From NCBI GenBank assembly GCA_014379905.1, contig JACMKX010000102.1, positions 38,129 to 102,128 of the forward strand: a stretch of DNA of 64,000 bases, read 5' to 3'. A program made the translations under genes and the position numbers. Each line of letters starts with the position of its first letter. Position 1 is the stretch's first letter. Of the stretch, positions 54,362 through 62,107 are shown piece by piece. Source of the DNA: Ferruginibacter sp. Its GTDB lineage: Bacteria > Bacteroidota > Bacteroidia > Chitinophagales > Chitinophagaceae. The notes under the pieces were generated by a model. It was not told the origin of the DNA, did no database searches, and saw only the letters and a program-made list of their open reading frames with translations.

Positions 54362-54467
54362 TTTCAGGCACGAATTATACGAACTAAAATGCCTGAATAC
54401 TGATTCCGGAATCAGCCAACTGATCAACCGTTCAACAGATCAACTAATCAACTGATTAACCAATCAA
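54362..54467. repeat. Composite intergenic repeat between cdsA and psd
   Basis: Begins just after the cdsA stop. Parts: CACGAAT-containing segment (TTCAGGCACGAATTATACG), hairpin AGGCA/TGCCT, perfect 16-bp palindrome CTGATTCCGGAATCAG (54400-54415), and a stretch of TCAACTGATCAAC/TCAACTAATCAAC-like near-tandem words (54418-54467). The same kinds of words occur in reverse orientation at 61134-61208. Confidence 0.65.
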
Positions 54468-54486
54468 TTTTTTAACCCCCAATCCC

Positions 54487-54494
54487 TACCTTTG
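54487..54494 (+). promoter_or_regulatory. -7 box of psd
   Basis: TACCTTTG, exact consensus, 17 bases before the psd ATG. Confidence 0.55.
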
Positions 54495-54511
54495 CCCCTT
54501 AATTTTTATAA

Positions 54512-55171
54512 ATGACTATACACAGAGAAGGCTATAAATCCATTGCCATAGCCACTATGATATTTTTAATATTGAATCTCCTCTTATTCTGGCAGCTGGG
54601 TTCTTCGCTGTTGTGGATTTGTTTTATTTTCTTGGTACTATCTCTGGGGCTGGTATTATTCATCGTTTCCTTCTTTAGAATTCCTGCAAGAAAACTAACG
54701 ATCAACGAAGGGCAAATCATAGCGCCTGCAGACGGAAAAGTAGTAGTAATTGAAGAAACGGTAGACGTTGAATATTTTAAAGATAAAAGATTACAGGTAT
54801 CTATTTTTATGAGCCCGGCCAATGTACACGTAAATCGCAATCCATTAAGTGGAGAAGTAGTATACAATCAATACCATAAAGGGAAATACCTGGTAGCCTG
54901 GAACCCAAAATCTTCAACAGAAAATGAGCGCCACAGTGCTGTAATCAAAAAAGGGTATACAGAAGTACTGGTAAAACAAATAGCGGGTGCAGTGGCGAAA
55001 AGGATCTGCAATTACCTGGAAGTGGGCCAAAAAGTAGAACAAGGCAGCGAATTTGGATTTATTAAATTCGGCAGCAGGGTTGATCTGTTACTGCCAGTGG
55101 GTACAAAAATAAATGTACAGATGAATGAAGTGGTAAAAGGCGGCGTTACAGTGATAGCTACCCTCAGCTAG
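54512..55171 (+). CDS. psd: Phosphatidylserine decarboxylase family protein
   Basis: 219 residues, the short archaeal/Bacteroidota type. Two transmembrane helices near the N-terminus (about 9-55), then IIAPADGKVVVIEE and the self-cleavage site G187-S188 in IKFGSRVDLLLP that creates the pyruvoyl group. Makes phosphatidylethanolamine. Lies behind cdsA. Confidence 0.92.
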   Translation: MTIHREGYKSIAIATMIFLILNLLLFWQLGSSLLWICFIFLVLSLGLVLFIVSFFRIPARKLTINEGQIIAPADGKVVVIEETVDVEYFKDKRLQVSIFMSPANVHVNRNPLSGEVVYNQYHKGKYLVAWNPKSSTENERHSAVIKKGYTEVLVKQIAGAVAKRICNYLEVGQKVEQGSEFGFIKFGSRVDLLLPVGTKINVQMNEVVKGGVTVIATLS

Positions 55172-55255
55172 TACCGTTCATCAGTTTTAACAAGCGAATC
55201 CGTTGTTTTTCTGAGAATATTATATTTTTACACTAATCAAATAAATTAGCTAGAT

Positions 55256-55435
55256 ATGAAAAAATTATTCTTATTCGCTACAGCTGCATTAATGATGGGT
55301 GGGGTAGCATTGGCCGGAACCGATAAAGGCAAAAAGAAAAAATGTGCCAAAGGAAAATCATGCTGCACTAAAGAAGCTAAAGCAGAAAAAAAATCCTGCT
55401 GTAAAGACAAGGCTGATAAAACAGCTAAACTGTAA
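55256..55435 (+). CDS. Small exported Lys/Cys-rich protein
   Basis: 59 residues, too short for the ORF calls. Signal peptide MKKLFLFATAALMMGGVALA, then a mature peptide of about 39 residues: lysine about 40% of it, with five cysteines (KKCAKGKSCCTKE and EKKSCCKDK: C30, C36, C37, C48, C49). The CC pairs and positive charge suggest metal binding or a redox sink in the periplasm. No family recognised. Followed by a good terminator, supporting a real transcript. Promoter likely near TTATATTTTTAC (55230-55241). Confidence 0.7.
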   Translation: MKKLFLFATAALMMGGVALAGTDKGKKKKCAKGKSCCTKEAKAEKKSCCKDKADKTAKL

Positions 55436-55455
55436 TGATTGCTTGAAAATTATTT

Positions 55456-55482
55456 AACCCCTGAAGATGTCAGGGGTTTTTT
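55456..55482 (+). terminator. Intrinsic terminator after the small Lys/Cys-rich gene
   Basis: AACCCCTGA, loop AGATG, TCAGGGGTT, TTTT. Nine pairs. Confidence 0.85.
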
Positions 55483-55487
55483 ATGTG

Positions 55488-55510
55488 GGGTTGGGACTGA
55501 AGGTCAGACC
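55488..55510. repeat. Inverted repeat, left arm (GGTCAGACC type)
   Basis: Contains GGACTGAAGGTCAGACC (55494-55510). Its inverted copy lies at 55951-55973, so the arms flank the lipoprotein gene at 55535. Confidence 0.6.
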
Positions 55511-55534
55511 AGTACGAATTTTGAGAGATGAAAA

Positions 55535-55930
55535 TTAATAATGGGCATCAGTTACGTATATGCTGTTACTGTCAGGTGGAATAATGTAATATGCATCATC
55601 CAGTGAAGACCTATATAAGTTTGAATTATCAGGAGCGGGGAACCAACCCGGGGAAGAAGGTATCGAAAGGTAAAAATTCTCAAGTTTGAAAAGTCTCCTT
55701 TCTGTCATAAATTCAGCTTTTCCCCTCTTTGGTTTAAGCTCAAAATGTATATCATATTCGTAGGTAAAATGAGCCGATTTCCAGTAGCGCGCCTTCTTAA
55801 TAGACGTTCCTTCAGGAAATTTTTCATGAGGCCAGAAATTATAAACTCTCTCCGGATCCTCAACATTTTTTTCAAAACAACCGCTTAGAAGTATACACAT
55901 TAAGATCAATATACCTGGTGTAATTTTCAT
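55535..55930 (-). CDS. Small lipoprotein flanked by inverted repeats
   Basis: 131 residues, lipobox LLSGC (Cys18). Mature part is soluble, with aromatic pairs (YNFWPHEKFPEG, WKSAHFTYEYDIHFELKPK). No recognised family. Its neighbours on both sides are the GGTCAGACC inverted repeats. Two-sided flanking of one gene suggests it may have moved as a unit or simply that the repeats were inserted at both ends. Confidence 0.55.
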   Translation of the reverse strand: MKITPGILILMCILLSGCFEKNVEDPERVYNFWPHEKFPEGTSIKKARYWKSAHFTYEYDIHFELKPKRGKAEFMTERRLFKLENFYLSIPSSPGWFPAPDNSNLYRSSLDDAYYIIPPDSNSIYVTDAHY

Positions 55931-55950
55931 TTAATATAATATTAAAAACG

Positions 55951-55973
55951 GGTCTGACCTTCGGTTCCGACCC
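55951..55973. repeat. Inverted repeat, right arm (GGTCTGACC type)
   Basis: GGTCTGACCTTCGGTTCC followed by GACCC. The arm ends on the first base of the YjjG-type gene's stop codon. Confidence 0.6.
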
Positions 55974-56680
55974 TAAAAAATATCCTCCAGCTGGCTTAAA
56001 TGGGTAACAATGTAAGTAGGCTTAATTTCAGTAGTTGCATTGATATGGTTTACAAAAATGCTGTCCATACCCGCATTCATAGCGCCCTGTATATCTGCAT
56101 CCAGGTTGTCGCCAATCATGATGCTGTTGGATAAATCTGCCCCGGCAAGATTCATTGCATAATCAAAAATTTCTTTTTTGGGTTTTACACTGTTGCTTTT
56201 TTCAGAAGTGATCACGTGTTCAAAATATTTATCCAGCCCGCTGTTCCTTAATTTGCTCCACTGCGTTTTTTCAAATCCGTTCGTAATTAAATGAAGCTGG
56301 TAATTTTTTTGTGCGAGGTAATCCAGTATTTCAAATGTGTGCGGAAAAACTTCTTTTTGTGTTGGCAATATCTCTAAAAATTTTCCACTGATGTCTTTGG
56401 CCAGTGTTTCATCTGCAATTTTATAATCCAGTAAAGTGCGCCACATTCTTTTCCATTTCAGGTCTTCGGCATTTATAAAACCCTTGTGGTACCTGTCCCA
56501 CAATACCTGGTTATGAAAAAGGTATTTCTGGTAAAAATCATCAAAAGCAGCATCTACTTTTTTATCCAGTGAAAAAACGGCATATATTTCAGTGAGTGTT
56601 ACTTTGGCATTTTTGTCAAAATCCCATAGGGTATGATCGAGGTCAAAATATAAGTGCCGGTATTTAATCCTATTGCTCAT
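55973..56680 (-). CDS. YjjG-family HAD nucleotidase
   Basis: 235 residues. HAD motif I FDLDHTLWD (D13, D15), motif II ITNG, motif III lysine in NSVKPKKEIFD, motif IV IMIGDNLDADI. Members hydrolyse non-canonical pyrimidine nucleotides (housecleaning). The stop codon abuts the repeat at 55951-55973. Divergent from the SDR gene. Confidence 0.9.
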   Translation of the reverse strand: MSNRIKYRHLYFDLDHTLWDFDKNAKVTLTEIYAVFSLDKKVDAAFDDFYQKYLFHNQVLWDRYHKGFINAEDLKWKRMWRTLLDYKIADETLAKDISGKFLEILPTQKEVFPHTFEILDYLAQKNYQLHLITNGFEKTQWSKLRNSGLDKYFEHVITSEKSNSVKPKKEIFDYAMNLAGADLSNSIMIGDNLDADIQGAMNAGMDSIFVNHINATTEIKPTYIVTHLSQLEDIF

Positions 56681-56727
56681 TTGGAGAAATGCTTTAATCT
56701 TGCAAATTACATCAACTACTTCAATTT

Positions 56728-57450
56728 ATGGGAAACTCGGAAAATACAAAACCAATTGCCGTAGTTACCGGCGCCAGCAAAGGCATAGGAAAAGCAATTG
56801 CTGCCCGCTTTGCTGCTGAGGGATACCTCGTACTTATTTGTTCCCGTGAGGCATCTAATTTAGACGAAGCGGTAGCTGATATTAGAAAGCAATACCCCGA
56901 AGCTGAGCTGAGAATATCCGAGGCTGATTTTTCTGATATGAATGCAGTAAAGGTTTTTGGAGAATGGTGCCTGCAACAGGGCATACCACAGGTATTGGTG
57001 AACAACGCCGGCATTTACCTTCCCGGCAATCTTACCGACGAAGCAGAAGGGAATATGGAGCGCACCATGAACATCAACTTTTTTAGTGCCTATCATCTCA
57101 CCCGCCAGTTATTGCCTTCTATGAAAGCTGCGGGTAAAGGACATATTTTTAATGTATCTTCTATTGCCGGTTTATCGGCTTATGAAGGTGGTGGAAGCTA
57201 CAGCGTTAGTAAATTTGCTTTGACAGGATTTAGCAAAAATTTGCGGCATGAATTAAAAACTGCAGGCATTAAGGTTACTACGTTGCTTCCGGGAGCTGTT
57301 ATGACAGGTTCATGGGCCGGGTTCGACAATAGTAATAACCGTATCATGGAGGCAGCAGACATTGCTGCAATGGTGTTGGCCGCCTCCAAACTCTCGCCAC
57401 AGGCTACAGTAGAAGAAATCCTGCTCCGCCCGCAATTAGGTGATTTATAA
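56728..57450 (+). CDS. Short-chain dehydrogenase/reductase
   Basis: 240 residues. NAD(P) motif GASKGIGKAI, N-A-G in VNNAGIYLPG, catalytic S (NVSSIAG) and YSVSK. Substrate is unknown; the sequence resembles the YdfG/3-ketoacyl reductase-like group. Separated from BatD by 85 bases, which hold a -7 box of batD. Confidence 0.88.
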   Translation: MGNSENTKPIAVVTGASKGIGKAIAARFAAEGYLVLICSREASNLDEAVADIRKQYPEAELRISEADFSDMNAVKVFGEWCLQQGIPQVLVNNAGIYLPGNLTDEAEGNMERTMNINFFSAYHLTRQLLPSMKAAGKGHIFNVSSIAGLSAYEGGGSYSVSKFALTGFSKNLRHELKTAGIKVTTLLPGAVMTGSWAGFDNSNNRIMEAADIAAMVLAASKLSPQATVEEILLRPQLGDL

Positions 57451-57508
57451 TTAACAGTTTTTTTAGCCTTTTAGCCTTTATATAACTACGGTTGCGGGCC
57501 CGATTTTC

Positions 57509-57516
57509 TATTTTTG
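57509..57516 (+). promoter_or_regulatory. -7 box of the BatD gene
   Basis: TATTTTTG, exact consensus, 19 bases before the batD ATG. Confidence 0.5.
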
Positions 57517-57535
57517 CCCCGGTGAAGTTTTATTT

Positions 57536-59443
57536 ATGAATCTATTTTTAAAAAAGGGTGTTTTACTGGTTTGTACATTGTTGGTAGCACTTGTTACCAA
57601 TGCCCAGGTTATGTACAAAGCAAGTATTGTTCCTTCGCAGATCAATAAAGATGAATATGCTACCCTTCGGCTTGAAATAGATAACAGCACCAATGTTCAA
57701 CAATTAAAACCTCCTTCGTTAAAAGATTTTAACGTGGTAAGCGGGCCCAACCAGGAAATGGGGAGTACCACCGTTAATGGTGTCAGCAAAGTTTATATAG
57801 CCATTAGTTATGTATTGCAGCCAAAACGGGCAGGCAAATTTATTGTAGGCGAATCAGCAGTAGTTGTTTCAGGAAAACTATATAAGAGTAACCCGGTAAA
57901 TCTTATAGTAAAAAATGAATCTGCCAGAACAAAAAGCGGGCAGGCTTCCCCGCCATTAAGCAGCCTGTTTTTGGATGTACCGCCACCGGCAGCAGCACCA
58001 AAAGAAAATTACACAGATTATATTTTAAAGAAAGGGGAAAACGTTCCTGAGAAAGTAAACAGGAATATGCAACTACGTTTACAAACCAATAAAACGAGTT
58101 GTTATGTTGGCGAACCGGTAATAGCCACCTATAAGTTATATACCAGGTTAAAGAGCGAAAGCAAAATGACCAAAGCACCTGCTTTTAACGGTTTTTCGGT
58201 AATTGACCTCATGAAACCTGATGAATCTGAAGAATCCCGGGAAACATTAAATGGACGTGAATACAATGTTTACACAGTAAGAAAATCGCAATTGTATCCT
58301 TTACAGGATGGCGAAATAGAATTGGAAAGTGCCACGCTTGATAACCGCATTGTGTTTATAAAAGATGGCGCAGGAGCTGAAAGAAATACTCAAAATTTTT
58401 TCAACGGGTACCCGATAGATCCCGATGCAATAATTAATCAAACTGTTAGTTTGAGCAACAAGCCTTTAACCATACATGTGAAACCCTTGCCTGAAGCAGG
58501 CAAACCTGGAGGCTTTAACGGAGCTGTTGGAAAATTTGAGATAACCGCAACGCTGGAAAAAAACAGCTTCGGTTCGGATGAATCAGGAAAATTATTGGTG
58601 ACCATATATGGCGCCGGCAACCTGCAACTGGTAACTGCTCCTGAAATTAACTGGCCCCAGGGTATAGAAGCATTTGATGCAAAAGTGCAGGACGAGTATG
58701 AGTCTGCAACCGTACCCGTGAGTGGTAAAAAAAAATTTGTCTTTCCATTTACAGTAAATGCTGCCGGCGAATATAAATTGCCCCCTGTAAGATTTAGTTA
58801 TTTTGATCCGGCAACTGCTACCTATAAAACAGATAGTACAAAACCAATTTCATTCTCGGTAATCAAAGGAAGCACACAACCGTCTTATGATATTGATACA
58901 TTGTCTAAAAAGCAGCCGGTATCCTTTTCAAAGAAAATGTTCTCTAACAGGGAATGGATAATTGGAGTGATCGCTTTACTAATGATGGCAGGCCTGTATA
59001 CCTGGAGCAGGGTAGAGCGAAAAGCGAGAATAAAAAAGAAAATAGGGGAAGAAAAAGTGAAGATACAAACGGAAAAGGAGGAAGAAGTAAAACTGCAGGT
59101 AGTAGCTGAGAAGCCCCAGAATCCTTTACAGAAAACAGAAGAATGTTTAAACAGCACTGACTGTACTGCTTTTTATACCCTGTTGAATGGAGAATTGAAA
59201 AGCTGGATGGCAGAAAAATTTTCAATAGATCTGCCCGATGTAAACTCCAAAAAAATCATTCATGCATTTGATAAAGCAGGTATTGATAATATTACCACTT
59301 TAAAGGTTCAGCAGTTAATGCAGGAAATAGAGTGGCAGTTGTACACTCCTTTTGAAAGAAATGATACCATGAGTGACCTGTACAGCAGGGCGCAATCTTT
59401 CATCCAAATGATCAACAATCAGCTACCTGTAGCTACTCAGTAA
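57536..59443 (+). CDS. batD: BatD-family protein (orphan)
   Basis: 635 residues. Signal peptide (about 1-23), then two or more immunoglobulin-like beta domains typical of BatD (VMYKASIVPSQINKDEYATL; TNKTSCYVGEPVIATYKLYT), one transmembrane helix (about 476-492, EWIIGVIALLMMAGLYTWS) and a charged cytoplasmic tail. BatD normally sits in the moxR-batA-batB-batC-batD-batE operon (aerotolerance). None of those partners is present here, so this is an isolated copy. Its last 11 bases overlap the end of the response-regulator gene on the opposite strand. Confidence 0.85.
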   Translation: MNLFLKKGVLLVCTLLVALVTNAQVMYKASIVPSQINKDEYATLRLEIDNSTNVQQLKPPSLKDFNVVSGPNQEMGSTTVNGVSKVYIAISYVLQPKRAGKFIVGESAVVVSGKLYKSNPVNLIVKNESARTKSGQASPPLSSLFLDVPPPAAAPKENYTDYILKKGENVPEKVNRNMQLRLQTNKTSCYVGEPVIATYKLYTRLKSESKMTKAPAFNGFSVIDLMKPDESEESRETLNGREYNVYTVRKSQLYPLQDGEIELESATLDNRIVFIKDGAGAERNTQNFFNGYPIDPDAIINQTVSLSNKPLTIHVKPLPEAGKPGGFNGAVGKFEITATLEKNSFGSDESGKLLVTIYGAGNLQLVTAPEINWPQGIEAFDAKVQDEYESATVPVSGKKKFVFPFTVNAAGEYKLPPVRFSYFDPATATYKTDSTKPISFSVIKGSTQPSYDIDTLSKKQPVSFSKKMFSNREWIIGVIALLMMAGLYTWSRVERKARIKKKIGEEKVKIQTEKEEEVKLQVVAEKPQNPLQKTEECLNSTDCTAFYTLLNGELKSWMAEKFSIDLPDVNSKKIIHAFDKAGIDNITTLKVQQLMQEIEWQLYTPFERNDTMSDLYSRAQSFIQMINNQLPVATQ

Positions 59444-60137
59444 ACTTATAACCAATGCCCCTTACAGAATGAAAGTATTGCGGGTTGCGGCTGTCATCCT
59501 CAAAATATTTTCTAAAGTTCAGGATAAAATTATCAATGGTACGGGTGGTAGGATAAACATTGTATCCCCAAACTGTTTGCAGGATCTTTTCCCGGGGCAC
59601 AACTTCATTTTTATTTTCAATTAACAACTTAAGCAACATGGTTTCTTTTTTGGAAAGCATGATTTTTTCTTCTTTTTTATTGCTTCCTTCCAGGGCTTTG
59701 AAATCGATTTTATTTCTCCCAAATTCATAAATATCCGGCAGCGGTTGTTTGATGGCCAGTTGCTCACTTTTGCGTAATAGTTTGTTTACCCGAAGCAGGA
59801 GTTCTTCCAGGTTAAAAGGTTTGCTCAAATAATCATCTGCACCTTTCTTTAAACCCAACACCCGGTCGGCGCTGGTATTTTTAGCACTTAAAATTAATAT
59901 CGGAATGTCTGAATTGGTAAGGCGAATGGTTTCACAAACACTTATGCCATCCAATTCCGGCAACATTACATCCAGGATGATCAGGTCAAAATGTTCTCCA
60001 TGAAATGCTTTTAGCGCATGGGCACCATCGTAACTGCTCGTAACTTCATAGCCTTCCAGTTCCAGGTTTAATTTTAATGCTTCCTGCAGGTTCTCTTCGT
60101 CCTCTACCAGTAAAATGGAAAACTTTTTATCGGCCAT
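59433..60137 (-). CDS. Response regulator, OmpR/PhoB type
   Basis: 234 residues. Receiver domain with phospho-acceptor D56 (DLIILDVMLPELDGI), acidic pair near residues 12-13 (VEDEEN) and K in LSKPFNLEELLL; winged-helix DNA-binding C-terminus (VPREKILQTVWGYN). Partner of the histidine kinase immediately upstream on the same strand (nine bases apart). Ends overlapping the BatD stop. Confidence 0.93.
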   Translation of the reverse strand: MADKKFSILLVEDEENLQEALKLNLELEGYEVTSSYDGAHALKAFHGEHFDLIILDVMLPELDGISVCETIRLTNSDIPILILSAKNTSADRVLGLKKGADDYLSKPFNLEELLLRVNKLLRKSEQLAIKQPLPDIYEFGRNKIDFKALEGSNKKEEKIMLSKKETMLLKLLIENKNEVVPREKILQTVWGYNVYPTTRTIDNFILNFRKYFEDDSRNPQYFHSVRGIGYKFTE

Positions 60138-60146
60138 GTTGATTAT

Positions 60147-61124
60147 TTAGTCTGTTGCTTTTAACTGAACGGTAAAGATACTGCCGCCTTGCGGATTGTC
60201 GGTTATCAAAACACTTCCTTCGTGCCTTATTACAATCTTTTTACACAAATAGAGTCCGAGGCCGGTGCCCTTTGCTCTTTTAGTAGCTTCATTACCCAGC
60301 CGATGGAATTTTTCAAACACTTTTTTCTTATCTGTTGCTGCAATACCAGGCCCTTTATCAATGACTTTTAGTTCAGCGAAAGATAGATTTTGTTGCAGTG
60401 AAATTTTTACCAGCGCTTCTTTGGGTGAATATTTCAAGGCATTCTCCAGCAGGTTATTTACCACGATCTGTAATAACATAGGGTCGCCTGAAACAATAAC
60501 ATCTTCCGCAATTTCTTCAACAATATTTCTTTGCGAAAAACGAATATTAAAATCGTTGATGCAGGAGGCCACCAATGAGGAAAAATTAATTTCGTCTTTT
60601 AATATTTTGTAACCCTCCGATTCCATCTGGGAGGAAACCAACAGGTTATTACACAACGCATCAAGGCGTTCGGTTTCGTGTAGCGTATTGCGTAAAAGCC
60701 GTTGCTGCTGCTCTTCGTCCAGTTTGCGCTTTTGCATGGTTTCCAGGTTAAGTTTGGAAACAGCAATAGGTGTTTTTAATTCGTGTGTAATGGCCATCAT
60801 AAAGTGCTGTTGCTCCTGGCTGATCTTCAATTGTTTTTTTACAGCCCTGTAAACTAGGATAGCGCCTACCAATATTATCAAAAAGAAAGTAGCTCCTTCG
60901 CCGGCGTATTGTTTCACTTTTCGGTCATGATCTGATTCTATTCTTGCAATTGCTTCGGAATACCCGGGAGCAGAAGCTATAATCTCCTGCCGGCGCAGAT
61001 CGGCCATATCCCTGTTTTGCTTGTTTAATGTAAAAAACCAAAATATAAGTGCAGCAACTATATAAGCAAGTAAAACCCAGTAGAGGGCAAAGATGCGGTG
61101 AAATTTTTTTGCCCGGAATAGCAC
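60147..61124 (-). CDS. Sensor histidine kinase
   Basis: 325 residues. Two transmembrane helices (about 12-33 and 79-93) enclose a short 45-residue periplasmic loop. Phospho-acceptor H114 in ITHELKTPIAVS, then N-box LENALKYSP, G1 DKGPGIAATDKKKVFEKFHR and G2 GTGLGLYLCKKIV. Signal unknown. Promoter region upstream contains a repeat (61134-61208) shared with the cdsA-psd gap. Confidence 0.93.
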   Translation of the reverse strand: MLFRAKKFHRIFALYWVLLAYIVAALIFWFFTLNKQNRDMADLRRQEIIASAPGYSEAIARIESDHDRKVKQYAGEGATFFLIILVGAILVYRAVKKQLKISQEQQHFMMAITHELKTPIAVSKLNLETMQKRKLDEEQQQRLLRNTLHETERLDALCNNLLVSSQMESEGYKILKDEINFSSLVASCINDFNIRFSQRNIVEEIAEDVIVSGDPMLLQIVVNNLLENALKYSPKEALVKISLQQNLSFAELKVIDKGPGIAATDKKKVFEKFHRLGNEATKRAKGTGLGLYLCKKIVIRHEGSVLITDNPQGGSIFTVQLKATD

Positions 61125-61133
61125 AGTGAAAAG

Positions 61134-61208
61134 TTAATTGGTTGATTAGTTAATCAGTTCATCCCTATAAGATATAACTGTTTTAGAAATTCGTGCGATT
61201 CGTGTAAT
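61134..61208. repeat. Composite intergenic repeat between nadK and histidine kinase
   Basis: TTAATTGGTTGATTAGTTAA (61134 on) followed by TCAGTTC and, 25 bases on, AAATTCGTGCGATTCGTGTA (61186 on). It is the reverse-orientation partner of 54362-54467 and ends on the nadK stop codon. Confidence 0.6.
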
Positions 61209-62086
61209 TAATTTCGTTTATCCAATCCCCACGATAATTTATTACGAAGTGTTTGTAAAAAATTATTTTCATTCAACCTGATAAGATTGATACCGAAACT
61301 TTCTTTGCGTATCGCCAGCTGAATTTCTTTTGGAACCAGTTCCCTGCGGCTATCCATGCTGCAGATAAAATTATCTGTACGACCCTCTACTTCAAAAGAA
61401 ACAATGGTGTTATCCGGAACAATAATGGGACGGATATTTAAATTATGAGGAGATACAGGCGTTATAACAAAGCTTGCACTATCAGGGAAAACCACCGGTC
61501 CGTTACAGCTTAAAGAATAACCGGTTGAGCCGGTAGGAGTAGCAACGATCAAACCATCTGCCCAATAGGTGTTTAAAAATTCACCATTAAGGTAAGTGTG
61601 AATTTTTATCATGGAAGATGTGTCACTTTTATGCAGGGCAAACTCATTTAAACCATAAGGAACATCACCAAATAAAGGAATATCTGCATCCACATGAACG
61701 AGTGTTCTTTTATCAAGTACAAATTTTCTTTCTACCAATGCTTCTATGGCTGTATGAATTTCGTCACGCCCGATATTCGCCAAAAACCCCAGGCGCCCAT
61801 AATTAATGCCTAACACCGGGATGCCGGTATCTTTTACCAGTGTTACAGTATCAAGCAAGGTTCCATCACCGCCCAGGCTAATAAGGCAATCAATGCTGCT
61901 ATCCATGTCGTCACTGGAATTAAAAGTGGAATATTTGCCATCCAGGTTCACTGCGCAGTAGAACTGGTTAAAAAAATCCTGGTAAAAAACTGGTTCCGCA
62001 CCCAATTTTACGATTTCGTCCAGCAGGAGTTCAATGTCCTGTATCTGGTTATTCTCAATTCCCCTGCTATAAATTGCTATTCTCAT
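61208..62086 (-). CDS. nadK: NAD kinase
   Basis: 292 residues. The diagnostic GGDGTLLDTV (72-81) and the nucleotide-binding NYGRLGFLANI plus ATPTGSTGYSLSCNGPVV are present. Makes NADP. In many Bacteroidota nadK stands next to the CBS-domain gene and to the PorG-uppS-bamA run; here it has a D15 barrel and the CBS gene upstream on the same strand. Confidence 0.95.
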   Translation of the reverse strand: MRIAIYSRGIENNQIQDIELLLDEIVKLGAEPVFYQDFFNQFYCAVNLDGKYSTFNSSDDMDSSIDCLISLGGDGTLLDTVTLVKDTGIPVLGINYGRLGFLANIGRDEIHTAIEALVERKFVLDKRTLVHVDADIPLFGDVPYGLNEFALHKSDTSSMIKIHTYLNGEFLNTYWADGLIVATPTGSTGYSLSCNGPVVFPDSASFVITPVSPHNLNIRPIIVPDNTIVSFEVEGRTDNFICSMDSRRELVPKEIQLAIRKESFGINLIRLNENNFLQTLRNKLSWGLDKRN

Positions 62087-62107
62087 GTATTATTGTCCGG
62101 GAAAGTT

